Counted from the first letter of the stretch, positions 1-13,246 are shown. The stretch: DNA of 64,000 nucleotides from Gnomoniopsis sp. IMI 355080 (GCA_027946555.1 JAPEVC010000043.1:119632-183631); one strand, 5' to 3'. Program-made: numbers and translations. Notes: generated from the sequence alone by a model not told the origin.

Positions 1-124
1 TCCGGCGGATGACATCGCTCGACGCATGAAAACAATTTTTTCTGCTTTCGGAAAGGCCTAGAGAAACACCAGCAGCCTGACTGAGTCTCTTCAATTTACA
101 CATCATCCGCAAAAACGACATAAG
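1..124 (+). promoter_or_regulatory. 5' flank and leader of the cytosine deaminase gene
   Basis: This short stretch before the cytosine deaminase ATG holds no open frame of note. The last 60 bases are A/C-rich, as fungal 5' leaders often are. No clear TATA box or repeat is seen, and the window edge cuts the promoter. Confidence 0.4.
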
Positions 125-944
125 ATGGACTACGCAAAGGGCCTAGCAATCGCCTTTGAGGAGGCGAAGATCTCGTACGCTGAGGGTGGTATTCCGGTAA
201 GCCCTCAAGGCCTCCTAGCTCCACGCAGCACCACTCCGTCCGCCCCTGCTGGTAAAGGTTTTTTTAGTTTTTTGTTCGAGGGAAGAAAAAAAGAAAAAAA
301 AAGGGGGGGGGGGGGTTTCGAAGGCAACATGATGTATTAATTATATCTATTTCCACAAGATCGGCGCCGCCCTCATCTCTGCAGACGGCACCCTCATCGG
401 CCGCGGACACAATCAGCGCGTACAGCTAGGCTCGGCCATCCACCATGGCGAGACGTCGGCGCTCTACAATTCGGGTCGCCTGCCAGCACGAGCGTACAAG
501 GGGAGTACCATGTACACGACCCTTTCACCCTGTGACATGTGTAAGTCTTGAATACGCCCCTTTTCTTCCCTTCTTCTCCCCATCCCGGGGAGGAGTGAGC
601 CTACCGAAGCTGAGAATGATCCATAAATAGGTACAGGAGCATGCCTCCTCTACGGGATTAGCCGTGTCGTTATTGCTGAGAATAAGAACTTTGTCGGCGG
701 AGAGGCCTACCTGCGTTCACGAGGTGTCGAGGTCGTGGTTTTGGATGACAAGGAGTGCACGGCTTTGATGGACAAGTTCATCGAGGAGAAACCTGACTTG
801 TGGTATGCAGCGAATCTTTCCCTACGCACAACAAAATCCATGATACGACTTGTAACTCCTAACAACACGGATCATAGGAACGAGGACATTGGTGTTGAAA
901 AAAGGGTCTGGTCAAAGGAGGGCAAGACAGCGGACACAAACTAG
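125..944 (+). CDS. fcy1: Cytosine deaminase (yeast Fcy1 type), four exons
   Basis: This enzyme deaminates cytosine to uracil in pyrimidine salvage, and the family also activates 5-fluorocytosine. Exons are 125-196, 360-540, 631-802 and 878-944, giving about 163 residues; yeast Fcy1 has 158. The zinc/catalytic signature is complete: HGE (zinc His and proton-shuttle Glu) in exon 2, and PCDMC, whose second Cys codon is split by intron 2. The C-terminal EDIG matches the family's usual EDIGE end, but here about 12 extra residues follow before the stop. Intron 1 carries an A9-G13 purine run. The last intron (803-877) is 75 nt and has no in-frame stop, so retaining it would keep the frame and insert 25 residues before EDIG. 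The gene converges on snt2. Family assignment is secure; the exact tail depends on the last splice. Confidence 0.93.
278..315 (+). repeat. 38-nt polypurine tract in fcy1 intron 1
   Basis: An uninterrupted run of A and G ends in A9 followed by G13, 44 bases before the acceptor site. Confidence 0.9.
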
Positions 945-1450
945 TAGAATTCACAAGCACGGACGGGACAGGGAACCAAGGCAAGCAAGCATGTCTCTAA
1001 TTTCGCAATTTTCGCTGTCTGCATCTTAGAGCGCGTAAGAAGTATGAGTCTCTGTGCACTCGATGTCTACGTGACACGCTCCCGTGCGAGCGGTTCTCTT
1101 GAACCCTTTTCCGTGGTGGTGGTGGCATAGTATAAACTCATTTGCCGTCCCTTTGCAGTACAATAGTACACCATTCCTGTATTTGCCAAACCGGATGGCA
1201 GATCTTTTTTAAGACTGTCCAGACAAACAAAACCACAAATCTGTACATATGAAGGCTTTTGTGCCTTAGAGCGCCAGTAGAATACAAAATACACCCGAAC
1301 CCCATCTTAGCGAGCCGAACCCTCACCGAATAAGCTGACGAAGCAGCCTCTTTGGACTGCTCACGTCATTACAAATCCTACCCATGACCTTGGACATTTG
1401 GGTTCTCGAAGTCTGGAGTTGTCGGGATTGACAGAAATCATCGTGACCCA
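945..1450. other. Convergent 3' spacer between fcy1 and snt2
   Basis: This 506 bp stretch lies between two stop codons. It holds only short overlapping open frames with no recognisable protein, and presumably carries both 3' UTRs and poly(A) sites. Confidence 0.5.
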
Positions 1451-4400
1451 CTAGTGTAGCAAGTTCCGGAGGGACGGGCTGGCAGACGCCCCACTTGGCT
1501 GACGGTTCTCCGGGGGACGTTGTGACATGTTCCCGCCGTCCCTATTAAGCGGGACGTTCTCTCGAGGCACCGGCGGGCTGCCATGAGGCGTCGAGAATGG
1601 TGAACGCTGAGAAGTATGAGCCTGACTGAATTGCTCTGCCGGCCGTGGCGGAGGTCCACCGTTCATCAAATGATAAGGCGGCGGCGCTGGCGGTGCCTGG
1701 TGAGACATAGGGTGGGGATGTGGGTGAGACTGGTGGTGTGGAGGTGGTGGGTATTGAGCGATATAAGAGCCTCCGTTGGACATCGGGGGCGGTGGCAGGG
1801 GGCCTCCATACCCTCTGGGTGACGGTGGTCCTCCATAACTTCTCGGAGACTGTGGCATGCCGTTCATCACAGGCGGAGAAGGACCATGATAATTGTGGCC
1901 GTGGCCATTCTGCAGAGGAGGCGGCGGCGGCGGGTGAGCCATATTTGACAACGGTGGAGGTCGTAGATGGTTCGGTGGTGCGAGGGGTGCCATAGAGCTG
2001 GGAGGCATGGGAGGATGGCCTCCATTCATGTGGTGAGGGGGAGGAGCTGTAGCTGGAGGAGGGCCTTGCTGCGAGGATGGTCGCCGCCAGTCACTGTAAG
2101 ACGGGGTCTGTGCAGAAGGCGCATACTGAGGCGGAGGAGGCGCACGAGGCGGTATGGAAGGTGGGAAGGAAGGAGGTGCAATGGGCTGTCCCATGTGCTG
2201 TGGTGGTGGCGGTGGTTGCTGAACCATAGGAGCTGCTATGGGAGGGGCAATGGAAGGTGGCTGGGGTCCTGAGGATGGGCCTGAGGCCGGCAATACCGAA
2301 GGCGGCAGTCCTCCAGGTGGAGCTCCAGAAGGTGGTCCCAAGTTCGGCGCAGCCATCGACGGTGATTGGCTAACTGGTTCGATGGACGCCTGTCGTGGAG
2401 GTTGATCCCAAGGCTGCGGTGCAAGGTTGCTGACGCTCATGAGACTCTGGGGGCTGTTTGCAGCCTGAACAGCTTGTACGGCCTGAGCAGACGATTGAGA
2501 GACCTCGCTGGGCGGTGGTGGAGTCTTCTCCTCTTCCTTGACAACAACGGGGCGGGGTTGGAGATTGGCCTTCTTGCACTTGTGACACTGATGGTTTCTC
2601 TGTGCCATGAATTTCTGGGCTTCTGCACCCAGCTCCCCGTGATACCCATTGGCAAGAGTGCGTTCCTGAGACTCGTCGATTGGGTACCACTTTGGACTGA
2701 CGTCGGTACCACAAGTGATGCAAACCTTGCCTGTAGGTTGAAGGATGACCGGTGTCTCCTCTTTAATGATGCCGTTTGCTTGGACTGCTGTTGCAACAGG
2801 CTGTGCTATTGTCGTGGTGGATGCGCGTCTGTTTGCTGGTGGCAGATTCGTGCTCATGCTTGACACCTTGGCCATTGACGGGATGAGATTGGCCTTGCGA
2901 GCGCAGCCTGACAGCGTCAAGTCGGCCTGCTTAAAGTTGCGGACATACAACTGAAGCGCGTTTGTTCCAGACTCGTCCACCAGATCACCTATCCGGTAAA
3001 CCTGAGTCTTGGGCGGATGCTCTTTGCACCAGATTGCTGCTGTCATGGTTCCACTTTCATTACCAATGCTGACAATATTGTGTTGATCTCGTCGAGACCC
3101 TTTGACAGGTGTGATATCGAACCCGAGAATATGCCCAGCTTGATACGCGCATTCGACGTGCATCGAAGCACGGCATTGCTGGCAAAACACGCAAGCGCCC
3201 TTGCTTGTCTTGCAAATCTTGCAGACCTCCTGAAAGCGAGAGCGGGCAATGGAAGGAATTCCTTCGCTAGGCTCCAAGGCTCCTGCATTTCCGAATTTTA
3301 CCTCTGGAGTGAAGACAGCGCAGGTAACATGGACCCAGTTGTTGTCCGCTGTCCTCTTCAGAGGCTCTCTCGGATTGACGGGCCGACCAAGGTCTTCCTG
3401 CCGCTGTCGATAGAACTCGGCTGCTTTGACAGCCATCTCCTTTTCCACCCGCTCACGTTCGCGTTCCTTCTCGGTCTTCTTCTTATGAGATATCTTGGGA
3501 GGCTCCACAAAGTCATGCTCGGTGAATTCAACTGGACAAAGAATGCATTTGTAGTGCTAAAAAGTAGTGTTAGTGCAAAGTTCAGCATACATTCCTGCAT
3601 CGGACTTACCAATGAGTTCTGCGGGTTCTTGTCGTTGGTGCACATGTCGCAAACCCATTTGCCGAAGTGCCGGTTGTCTACTACACCGTAGCAATTGCGG
3701 TGCACCGTCATACGGCACTCCTTGCACTGGAGGCGCTGATCTCCCAGTGGCTCCAGCTGGCAGCAGATGTCGCAAGGCATCGTCCTCGGCCTGGGCATCG
3801 GTGGAGGTGGCGGGGTAGCTGGCTTCGCCTTCTCGACTAACTTCTCCGCGGCCTTCTCTTTTTCCTTGTCCTTATCCTTGTCCTTTTCCTTCTCCTTTTT
3901 CTTGGCCAAATTGCTACCCGTTGCAGCTGCAGCGTCGGGTGCGACAGACTCCGGATCTCGTTCAGTTTTGAGTTTCTTCCTAGGTGGCTCCTGTGTTGGT
4001 GGTTGTGGCGCAGGTGTCCCGACCGAAGTCTTTGGAGGCGCGGTGGATGGTTCTGGTCTGTTGTAGTTGGTCACTTCCATCATTTGATTGGCGATCTGCA
4101 GCTCCTTCAATAGCTCTTCGTCAATCTTCTTCTTCCATGTGCGGCCACCGGCGGCGGCCTTCTTGGCCATCTCGTCAATGTCCTCGAATTGGACACCGTA
4201 GCGTCGCCAAAGTTCAGCACAACGTCTGCATAAAGCTACGATATACTGGGTGCCCTTGTCTTTGCTCTTGCTGCCATTTTCGGTCACCACGGCTGGTCCG
4301 AACGGGGGTCCCCGTCGCCACTGTCGTGAGTTCTTGGTGTCGCAAAATTTGCAGATGAAAGCCTTCTTCTTGATCTTTGCCTTCTCAGAGTCAAATGCCG

Positions 4401-7400
4401 AATCGTCCTGATCGTCCGCGACTTCGTTGACGGTCGTGCTCGCCTCCGCCTGTGCTTTCTTGAGATCCTTCTTGCCCTTGCGCGCCGAGAGGCTGCCCCA
4501 GATTTTCTTGCCCTGAGGAGTTTTCTTCCACTTGTAGTAGTAACGCACAAGCACACTAGATGGCACCGTTTTGAGATATCTGCGGAGATCGACGACATTC
4601 GCACCGACCTTTGCCACGCCCTCTTCGTACTTCTTTTGCTCCGCAGCCGTCAAATCTGGTTCTTTGAACGCTGATGTCTCTGTCTTGGCAAGAGCCTCGA
4701 GGGCCTTTTCGGTGTTGTAGTCATTCTTGTATAGCAGGTCCCGCGCAACGTCCTCTAGATTTGTACTCCGTTCGGGAACGCTCAACGCCTTCCACATGGA
4801 CCTAGCTTTGTTCATGTAGTCATCGATACCGGCTTCAGAGATGATGATGTCGCCATCTGAATCCTTCCGAATCTGCCCGTCAACGTTCTCGATCGGCTTC
4901 CATAGGCATGTGGCGGTGCTGTTAGGGTCATCCTCGGGTAGGTCCTCGCCTCGGGGGATGTAGCCAGAGAAAGGCTCGTCTTGAATCCACTTGGGGCGGT
5001 TTTCACGCTCGCGTTTGTCCTTCTCGATGAGAGCCTGAACTTCCTTTGGTTGGCGACCGTCCTTGCGCCCGCTCTTCTTGATCTCCAAAGGCTTCACAAA
5101 CTCTACGGGCCGACCTGGCCATGGTAACACAGTGGCTTGGTGCCGAGGACCCAGCCGAGAACTCGCACGAGGGAAGATACGATCATCATAGTCGAGTGCA
5201 TCCTCTATCTTGCAGTGGATCCCGAGATACCGAAATGGCCAGAGGCTGGCCTGTTTCATCTGCTCCGCGGTCGGCGGGGGATGATCTCCCTCTTCACTCG
5301 GGCTCGTACGGGTCGTGTCGACTTGCGCAGGGTCCTCTTCGTCTCCCTCCTCGGGATACTCTTCGTCCTCAGTGCCAGCATGGCTTGCAGACTCGTGTAA
5401 ATGAGGGGCACTGAGAGCCTCGAGCTTCCGCTCCTGGGCGGCATTGCAAGGACCACAAGCCCAACCAAACCCGCGTGCAGGCTTCTTTTGAAGAGGCGGT
5501 CTCACACATTGCATATGGTAGGTGTTCTTACAAAACCCGCAGTCGACCGAATTGGCACTAAATGATACCGAAAGAGGTTAGCGGATGCGGCACGGTTGGG
5601 TTTCCCAGTCAAGCACTAGCGCAATTTAGCAAGTGCAGTCACACTTGGCATTTGTGAGTGGCACTGCTGTTTCTGGAGGGCATAATTCTTCGGGGGTCGC
5701 CTTAAAGCCCGGGCCCTGAACCCAGGCTAAGACCAGGTGAGCTGGCCAGGATCTAGTTCAGGTCAAAAGCTAAAGCCGAAGCCAAGAACCAAAAAAAGCC
5801 AGCGCCCCAGCGCTCGCGGCCATGGCTCAGGGCTGACCGGCCGCAAAGAATGTGCAAGGGGGAGGGGGAATGTAGAACAGGGTATGCAACAAATTGAGAA
5901 CGAAAAATTGGGGGCGGTGGATTGCGGATTCCGGGAGATGACGACAGGTGATTGGGTACGTACTTGGCGCAGTAGCCGCTGCATCGCTTGCAAGACTTGA
6001 CAGCACTGGTGAGCTCCTTTCCACGGCCCTGCTCCACCAGGATGAATTTCCATTGCTGGTCTAGCACCTTCTTCACCCGCTCAGGCACATTGATGACCTG
6101 GGATGTCGGAATTGCATCGTAGTGCTTGGAAATGTAGCGGTCGTACATCTGCGACCACCAAAAGTTGTCCGGAATTTTGCGGTACTGTGTCATGATAGCC
6201 TCTTCTGCCTTAGGCTTATCCGGGGTGACGACGATCTCGGCCCTGTGTTTGACTGTGCATTTGCCACGCAGTGTGCCGAGAGGGCTGATGTCCGAGTGCA
6301 TCGACGCGAAAAGTTGTCGCGTGTCCTGTGAACGCTTCTGAATATCTTTGGGCCGATAAAACCAATTCAATCGAAGCGCGTCGACAGGTCCTTCTGGGTC
6401 ATTGTTCTTGTGCAGAAATTCCATGATCCGACCAATATAGTATGGCTCACCAGGTGGCTCACAAATTAGGTAGACATGGTCTAAATGGATGCATTAATTA
6501 AATTTGGACCCCCAAAACAAAGAATGAGGATGTTCCAAGAAATGAGAATGTGCTTACCATTGACTGCCAAGACTGTGCCATCGTCGGCTGTTAGTGTGTT
6601 GTCTTTGCTTGTGTGAGCTCCGCAGTTTTCAAAACTCATCATGTTGGTTTCAGAGAAGCCAGCAGGACCGAGGTGCTCAATCTGAACATTGCTCGGCTTC
6701 TGCACAGCAGCATTATTTGACGTCGAGTCCTTCGCATTTGCAGCGCCTGAGTTCGTGCCTGCCTTGCGCTTCTTGGAAGCCTGCTGCGTGGTAGCGGCAG
6801 AGGTTGTGGCAGATGAAGACAATGCTGCTGTCCCAGCGTGATTTTGCTGCTGCTGCTGCTCCTTGCCAGAGGAGGAGCTGGGCTTCGTGCCGTCGGACGA
6901 GGGCAGAGGTTTGCGGGTGGAGGCTGCACTTGGGCGCGGCACGCCGTCGTTGGATGTGGCGGGTGCATTTGCGTTAGCTGGCCGGATTTTCTTGAGATCG
7001 CTGTCGCCTTTCTTCTCCGCAACTGAATCGAAATCTGTCATATCGAGGTCCTTGTCCTCTGCGTAGTTGATGCGGCTCCTACCAGTCCTGTTGCGAGAGC
7101 GAGTGCCATAAGGCGAAGGGCCAGTGGCAGCGACGTCTTTGGCATCCGCTGTGACGGAGGCGGACGATGAGGACAATGTCTTGGCCATTGGCTGAGACGT
7201 AGAGGCAACCGTAGCAGGCGTGGTGGTAGTAGGTTCCGGTTCAGCCGGCTGTGCACCTGGAGTTGACGAGGGAGAAGGGTTGCGAGACTGTTGATTACTT
7301 GGGGTGGGAGCCTCAGAGCCGGTCTTGGATGACACGGCAGTGGAGGATGTGGTGGGAGGAACAGACGGGCTGTCGGTGCTGGCACCGGTTGGCTGGATTT

Positions 7401-7410
7401 TGAGAGGCAT
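1451..7410 (-). CDS. snt2: Snt2-type BAH/PHD chromatin reader, four exons
   Basis: This is a large nuclear scaffold; in yeasts Snt2 reads modified histone H3 and recruits Rpd3-type deacetylase. Exons, in gene order, are 7410-6558, 6480-5964, 5557-3610 and 3556-1451, totalling 1807 residues. Residues 1-275 are Ser/Thr/Pro-rich and disordered. A BAH domain (about 277-430) spans intron 1. PHD finger 1 (Cys 448 to Cys 494) is rebuilt exactly by splicing the 406-nt intron 2. An ELM2-like segment (about 567-612) and a SANT/Myb segment (about 757-806) follow. Next come a GATA-like CxxC...CxxC finger (859-903), a Lys-rich charged stretch, PHD 2 (1052-1096), an extended PHD (about 1107-1286) and another CxxC pair (1385-1433). 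The last 370 residues are Pro/His-rich low complexity. The domain order is that of fungal Snt2. It faces mus-301 across a 5.8 kb spacer. Confidence 0.93.
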
Positions 7411-9614
7411 GGCGTGTGTGTGACTGGACGCCGTTGGTCCCGACTGATCAAAACGAGAGCCTCAAGCGGACGAGGCGCCGACCGTTGGATCGTGTGCAGT
7501 ATAGTCGGCGCCGCGAAGAATAAGAGGAAAAGTGAGTTCACACCACAAGGGAACCACAAGGGCAGGGTGACATGTATCAGTAGCGCTCCATCGACAGGAG
7601 CCAGTAGACCAGAATGGACGTCTCAAATTGGGGCGATGATGTGTAGGCCGAGAATGATGGGGTTGACGACGATTCTTGATGGAATATGTGAGGAAATTGC
7701 CAGCCAGGTCTGGTGGGAATGCCGGCAAGAGAGGATTGACTTGGGCGGGATATTCAAGACCGGGGGAACAGGTGTGGATGGCCCCGAGGTCGACGACAGT
7801 TGGAGGAAGTAGTACAGTACAAGGTACAGAATGATTGACAGCAACAGGATGTACAACGTCCCGTCAAATGATGGAGATTGGCCGTTGGGGTGGAGGGGTA
7901 CGATCTAACCAGGAAACACGGGCAATGTTTGGGTGTCGTCGATGATGAAGAGAAGAACGGTTTGTAGGGTAAGATGTCGAGAGGGAAGGATATGAGAAGA
8001 CGACCGGCATGGGGACAGTGCAGGGATGTGATCGGGCAGGACTAGACTGCCAGTTGCCAGGTTGTGGGGGAGGGTTAGGACTAAAGAAAATAAGAAGCGA
8101 TTGCAGAGAGAGAGAGGAAACGGTGTCGATGTGTGTGGTCAGTTCCCTGTAGTGCGAGGGAAGAAAGTTCGAAAGAGAAGACCAGGGGGTGGGGTGAAGA
8201 GAGACATGGGGCTATTGCAGTCGGTTTTGTGACATCAAAGTAATTTAGGTCTACATTGGCCAGGTTGGAGTTGGAATTCTACGCCAGGCACAATCGAGCC
8301 ACCGGCGGCTTGAACATGGGCGGCTTCTCTGACCCGGGGGATAGGAAGGGGGGGTGGAGAGGCCGTTGAAGCTGGGTAGGATGGCTTTCCTGACTTTGTG
8401 TCTATAATTTTGGGGTACGTTGCAAACTTGGAGGGCAATGCCAGTAGCCACCCGGAAAGACGAACCAGACGAGACAGCGAGGTCACGACAAGAGAAGGCG
8501 AGGATGGGAATGGCAACGGAATACCTTATGTTGAGCAGCGGATCTGCTTACAGGGACAGCCTCTCCGCCTCTGCACAAAGACCACCACAGGGCCACGCAT
8601 TGGACAAGGGTGGGTGGTTTTGTCACTTGCGAGTACACAGTACATGCCACTTCCGACGATGCCCGCGAGAGGCTCAAGCAAGACGACATGCCTCGAAACG
8701 CACAGATATCAAACTTCCAATTCGCCAATTCCCAGGACGGGATACAAGCCCGAAAAAACGTGTTCAAGCAATGCGATAGGCAACGGTCTCCCACAGTCCT
8801 GGTTATACATCCGCTACGCGCGGTTGAACCTGTTTGTTGCGAGGCTTGCTGGTGGCGATGGACCTGGCAGCGTTCTTTTCGCTCGGCGCAAGGGTTCTTG
8901 GCTGTCCTCGCATCGTCTGGCTGGAACACGGAAAGATCTTGGGTTGCATGCAAGTACACGCGACCTGGAGCTACATGCCGAAAGTAGGTAGACTATAGAA
9001 GTGGATCTCGCGCTTGACCGGGGGCCCTACCCAGCACTGGCGCCCACCTGCAGGTCACTTTGAAGTTCGGCATCCCTACTCGTGGTCAACTTGTCGCTTG
9101 TCTGGCTGTCTGGGAGAGCCGGCCTGCCAGCCCGCCCCGTCTGCCTTGCAGGTGCATCTATCTACCTGTACTACTGCCCACAGAACCTAAGCGGATGATG
9201 ACTGGTACGTTCGAGGAGCTTCTTAATGTCGTCAGGACCTGGGAGAGATAATATTGTCCAATCATCGCCCTCGCATTGTTTCCTGTCACCACCGCCCTGT
9301 GTCAACCTGCCATCGAAGCCTTGGCGACCTGACTATTCATTCACCGGTGAAAGCCACCCCTCCGTGCAGGACTGAATAGACGAAGGATGGAACGAAATAT
9401 AGGATTGTGTCAGTAAACTGTAGCGTATTGTCTTGAGCGACGATTTTCTTTCGTGCCGTCGACGACAGTCTTCCGAGGCTCGGCGGGGGCAAGGTCAATC
9501 AATAGATCAAAGGAATCAAAACAGAATGACTCGACCGGAGTGAATCTGGTAAGAACTACCGGACCATGTCTGGGTGCTTCGCCATCATCTTTGACTGCTT
9601 GCTTTTTCTCGGTC

Positions 9615-9624
9615 TACCTAGGTA
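9615..9624. repeat. Intergenic palindrome TACCTAGGTA (copy 1)
   Basis: This is a perfect 10-bp inverted repeat in the snt2/mus-301 spacer, one of a dispersed family described in the findings. Confidence 0.9.
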
Positions 9625-10082
9625 TCGGTTCGAAAGGGCGGATGAGACGCATTTTCAATGCCGAGCTTGTCATTTCGAAAATGTGGCATCTGGAAAAGCC
9701 CAATGCAAGCCCACACAACTCCCGCCATTTCCGACTGACTCCCACGTTTTATACACAGTCGAGGGGCCCCGTAAGTCCTAAGCAGATCTTTTCTCGCTTT
9801 GCTGTCATCCGCTACTCCGATCCCCTGTTTCTAACAAGGTTGGTTGCAACCGCTAATCCCCTCCACGGGCCCTCCGCTGCTCAGATCAGCTTGAAACACT
9901 GATCGGAGTTGTCAGGACACGAAATGGACTACTGTTTCTGCTACTTCACCATCTCATCGACTGCGCGCTCACAGCGCGACCCAGAAACCCTTTTTCACCA
10001 CTCATCCACACGCACTGTCGGCCCGCAGCCTCTTCTCGTGTTCTCTTGGCCGTAAGATGCCAAACGAGGCCCGGGCTGTCCA

Positions 10083-10096
10083 CCCCCCCGGGGGGG
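10083..10096. repeat. C7G7 perfect palindrome
   Basis: Seven C followed directly by seven G form a 14-bp perfect inverted repeat with no spacer, inside the large snt2/mus-301 spacer. No function can be assigned. Confidence 0.8.
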
Positions 10097-11763
10097 ATGA
10101 AATGTCTGGTCCGCCCCAGCAACTTTGTATTGTGTAGTCCCATAGCCGGAGTGAGTCCTCGCATTACACTACCTCCTGACACCAGTCACCCGTTCATGGA
10201 GGATTGAGGTTGCACAAATCCAAGACTCGCTTACAGGCATGTATCCTGGATGCGTTGATATCACGGACGTCAGCAGTGCCATGCCCACGAACAGCATGGC
10301 AGCCCCCAACCAACATCGCAGGCAAGACGGCCAAAAATCACTAAACTGCCGCCAGGGATCTTGCTCGTTTATTAGCAGGCCTTTCATGACAGTCTGTCCA
10401 GATCAGCTGTCCGCCTGTCCGCGTAGTCTTCCGCTCTTGCAATCAAGGTAACCGAGGTGATTGCCAATGCTGCATGGGTCAAAGAAATTGTCCAAACTCT
10501 CAGGCATCAAGCTCATTGAATAGACGGCATATCTGGGCCGACGTTTGCCACTCGACCGGCCCAGCTAATGATGGTCAGACATCAATCCTCGCGATGCGCC
10601 AGATTCGGCTTCGCACCCTTTTTTATTCCTTTTTTTTCTCTTTTCAAAGGATGATAATTGATTGTTAATTGTTTGTTTTGTTGTGGATTTTATTTTATCA
10701 TATGATATTACTGATACCAATCAGTCATCTTAGTTGGTATGGCGAAATGGTGGGAATAGACGCTCTGACATTTGGTCTCGTTATTCATGTCGCTTGGTCG
10801 TGGGAATGGCCGAAATAAGCATACCATATCACGCATATCATCCCGCAAGATCTTGGCTAACCCCTCCCCCCCAACTCTCCTCGCCCGATATTTGCTTCTT
10901 CCACTCACGTGCCGACCTGCAGCTTTCGAACCTTCCCAATGGCCGTCTACAAGGCTCTCGAGCTCTTCTTTGTTCCTGGGAGATTGATGATCACTCTTTG
11001 GGTATTCCGCGGTGGGGCAAAGTGCATGCAAACAATTGCTTACCAACTGTTTCAAAGCTCACAGGGTCAAACCAAATTATTGTTGGTCGCTTGGCGGACA
11101 GTGCGATTCCGGGCTGTTCATTGTTCCGCAGTATTTTGGCCGCAGACCTCCAAGTACTACGGTACCAATCATGCGACATGCCCGCCTGGATAAATTCCCA
11201 CCTCCGTCCTGGCGTCCAGTCTCATCGCCAATTGCCTGCCAAAGCCGCTTCCTCATCAACAAGATGCAGTGCGGCCCATGACGCGGCAGCATATGCTGCT
11301 GGGCCGTGCGTAGATGGTATGATAGACGGTGCCGTTCAGCCACCGAGGGAGCTCGAGTCGATATCGCTAGCCGCTGCTAGTAGGTCTTCGACGTACAGCT
11401 AGGTAGACCTGCTAGGTCCCGAGCTATGGTCTGCCAGCCCTGTAGGGAGCAAACCGGTGTCATTTTGTTTTGGGTAGTTTAGCTCATTCGAAGTTTGCGT
11501 CTACCGATGTATTGAAACGAAGGTGCTTCTCATGATTTGAGGTTCGACCCGGAAACCCGATTGCGGGACAGTACCTAACAAGCTGTGAACCTTGTGCGAC
11601 GACATCAGAGCCACCGTGGCTTTTAGGAATGCATTCTCGGTCGCTCCGTGATTTCAACCCGAATTGGCCGACGATCTAGACTCTGCGATGATGTCGGGCT
11701 AGATAACGATACGCCAGACTTAAGCCCGTGGGTCATTATTCAAGTCAACTAGGAGGGGTAGAA

Positions 11764-11773
11764 TACCTAGGTA
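11764..11773. repeat. Intergenic palindrome TACCTAGGTA (copy 2)
   Basis: This second perfect copy lies in the same spacer and is followed closely by TGTAC words. Confidence 0.9.
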
Positions 11774-13246
11774 CTGTACATACTCAGAAGCCAAGCACTG
11801 CACTGTTGTATGCGGCGCCAGACAATTTTCCACCTCCAAGCTCTCGTGTGCCTGGGGAGCATGTTAGAAAAAGCGGCCCGAAAGCTGTTGATCTGCAATG
11901 CGTTGATCCGCGACAGACTCCCTTACTTGGAGTATTTCAGTCACAATTGTCAGCCTTTTATTTTGTATGTATGAACGTGTATTAACGCCTCGAAATCTTT
12001 GGAAGCCATCCTCAGGATCTGGGCGGCTGGCTACATCTTTACCGAAACCAAACCTGGTCTACCTGCATGTTGGGGGTTGCGCCCAATTGTTCCCTCCAAT
12101 GTGCCTATATGCCAGGGACGACCTCTGTTTGGCCTCATTATTGTGGGCCTGAGAAAATAGCGAGTACCGACGGTCAACAAAATTCTCCGGGGGCGCCGTT
12201 CACACCACAAATGTAAATGAGGTCGGATTATGCGAGCGAACTCCGACGGTGACAGCTAGAATATGGTCTAGTCGCTATGCCCAAATCCCTGAGACCAGAT
12301 CGTTCAGACGCCGGATAGGAGATTCACATGTTGTCACGAGCATCTTGCCATCAGCATACGAAGGCGCAATAGCATGCCTGATGACTTGTCAAACTGCCCG
12401 AGGGGAGGGTTGGCCTGAACAGCGAGCATTGTCAGGCTTAGCTTAAACAGAGGGTACGCAGGGGAGAAGCCTGGCACCAAGTCTGTTGACGTACTCAGCC
12501 TTATCGACTTGCATCGTGACACCCCGAAGGGTAGGTGCGCGCACGAAGCAACGAGTACAGCTCCGATCCTTCATAAACACAATATGTTGAAGTAAATTTA
12601 CATAGTGGCACATAGACAAGTGGCACACAATTGACCATTGTTGGTGCCGTGCGTCGATTGCACCTCGTTGGAAAAGCGTGTGCATTCTTGACATGACGTT
12701 CCGAATTCAAGGACCCTGCCCTTGCAACATAATCAGCTCCTGGCCCCAAAAGCCAAAACAGCCTTCGAGAACAGCAAGGGGCGAGAAAGCCAAAAGCTAG
12801 GGCCCCACTCTGTTGGCAGGCACCATTGGCAGGGATCTCCTGCACCTGCCGCACGTGTCGCTTGCCGCCTTTTTCGATCTGGACGACTTGGCGTGCATCG
12901 TTCCCCTAACCCTGAGTAAGTCAATATCAACAACCTCAACGCGCTTCTTCCGTGCACGGCGATGTTGACAAAGTACCAACTCTGTTGACAACATCGACTT
13001 GCAGTCTGTTTCCGCTTCGCTGACATTTACTTGCTTGCTCATATTTCTACACCATCAACGGAATACCCGCGCCTTCCGGTCTTGGGTATCTTGGATGGAC
13101 CCGATTATTGTCGGATATCAAAGTCACAGCCTGGCTCTGCCTCGAGTCCCGGGTAAGAATTAGAAAACATGTATAACGCAGCTATTTATCTTATCTTATC
13201 TGCTTCGCTTGAGCTCCCAACATAGACCGGACGATCTGAGCGGATC

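Larger units (their letters stand above)
7411..13246. other. 5.8 kb gene-free divergent spacer between snt2 and mus-301
   Basis: Both strands were read. Open frames reach about 220 codons (for example near 8398-8991 and 10734-11402), but none resembles a known family. The longest begin with non-ATG codons or have unbiased composition. The stretch next to snt2 (7411-8250) is G/A-rich and may be its leader and promoter. Two perfect TACCTAGGTA palindromes (9615 and 11764) and a C7G7 palindrome (10083-10096) lie here. A good donor-like site near 12920 could start a 5' UTR intron of mus-301. No tRNA, transposon ends or long repeats are seen. Confidence 0.5.

Noticed and set aside
8398..8991. 197-codon plus-strand frame in the large spacer
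   Set aside because: It starts with a non-ATG codon, has no recognisable domain and overlaps equally long frames on the other strand.
9618..9640. Second GGTTCGA word as a tRNA signal
   Set aside because: No stem pairing or A-box at the right distance.
10734..11402. 222-codon plus-strand frame in the large spacer
   Set aside because: It has no ATG at the quoted start, no domain, no codon bias, and competes with several overlapping frames.
11535..11560. GGTTCGA word that might be a tRNA T-loop
   Set aside because: The five flanking bases on each side do not pair, and no matching acceptor or anticodon arm is nearby.
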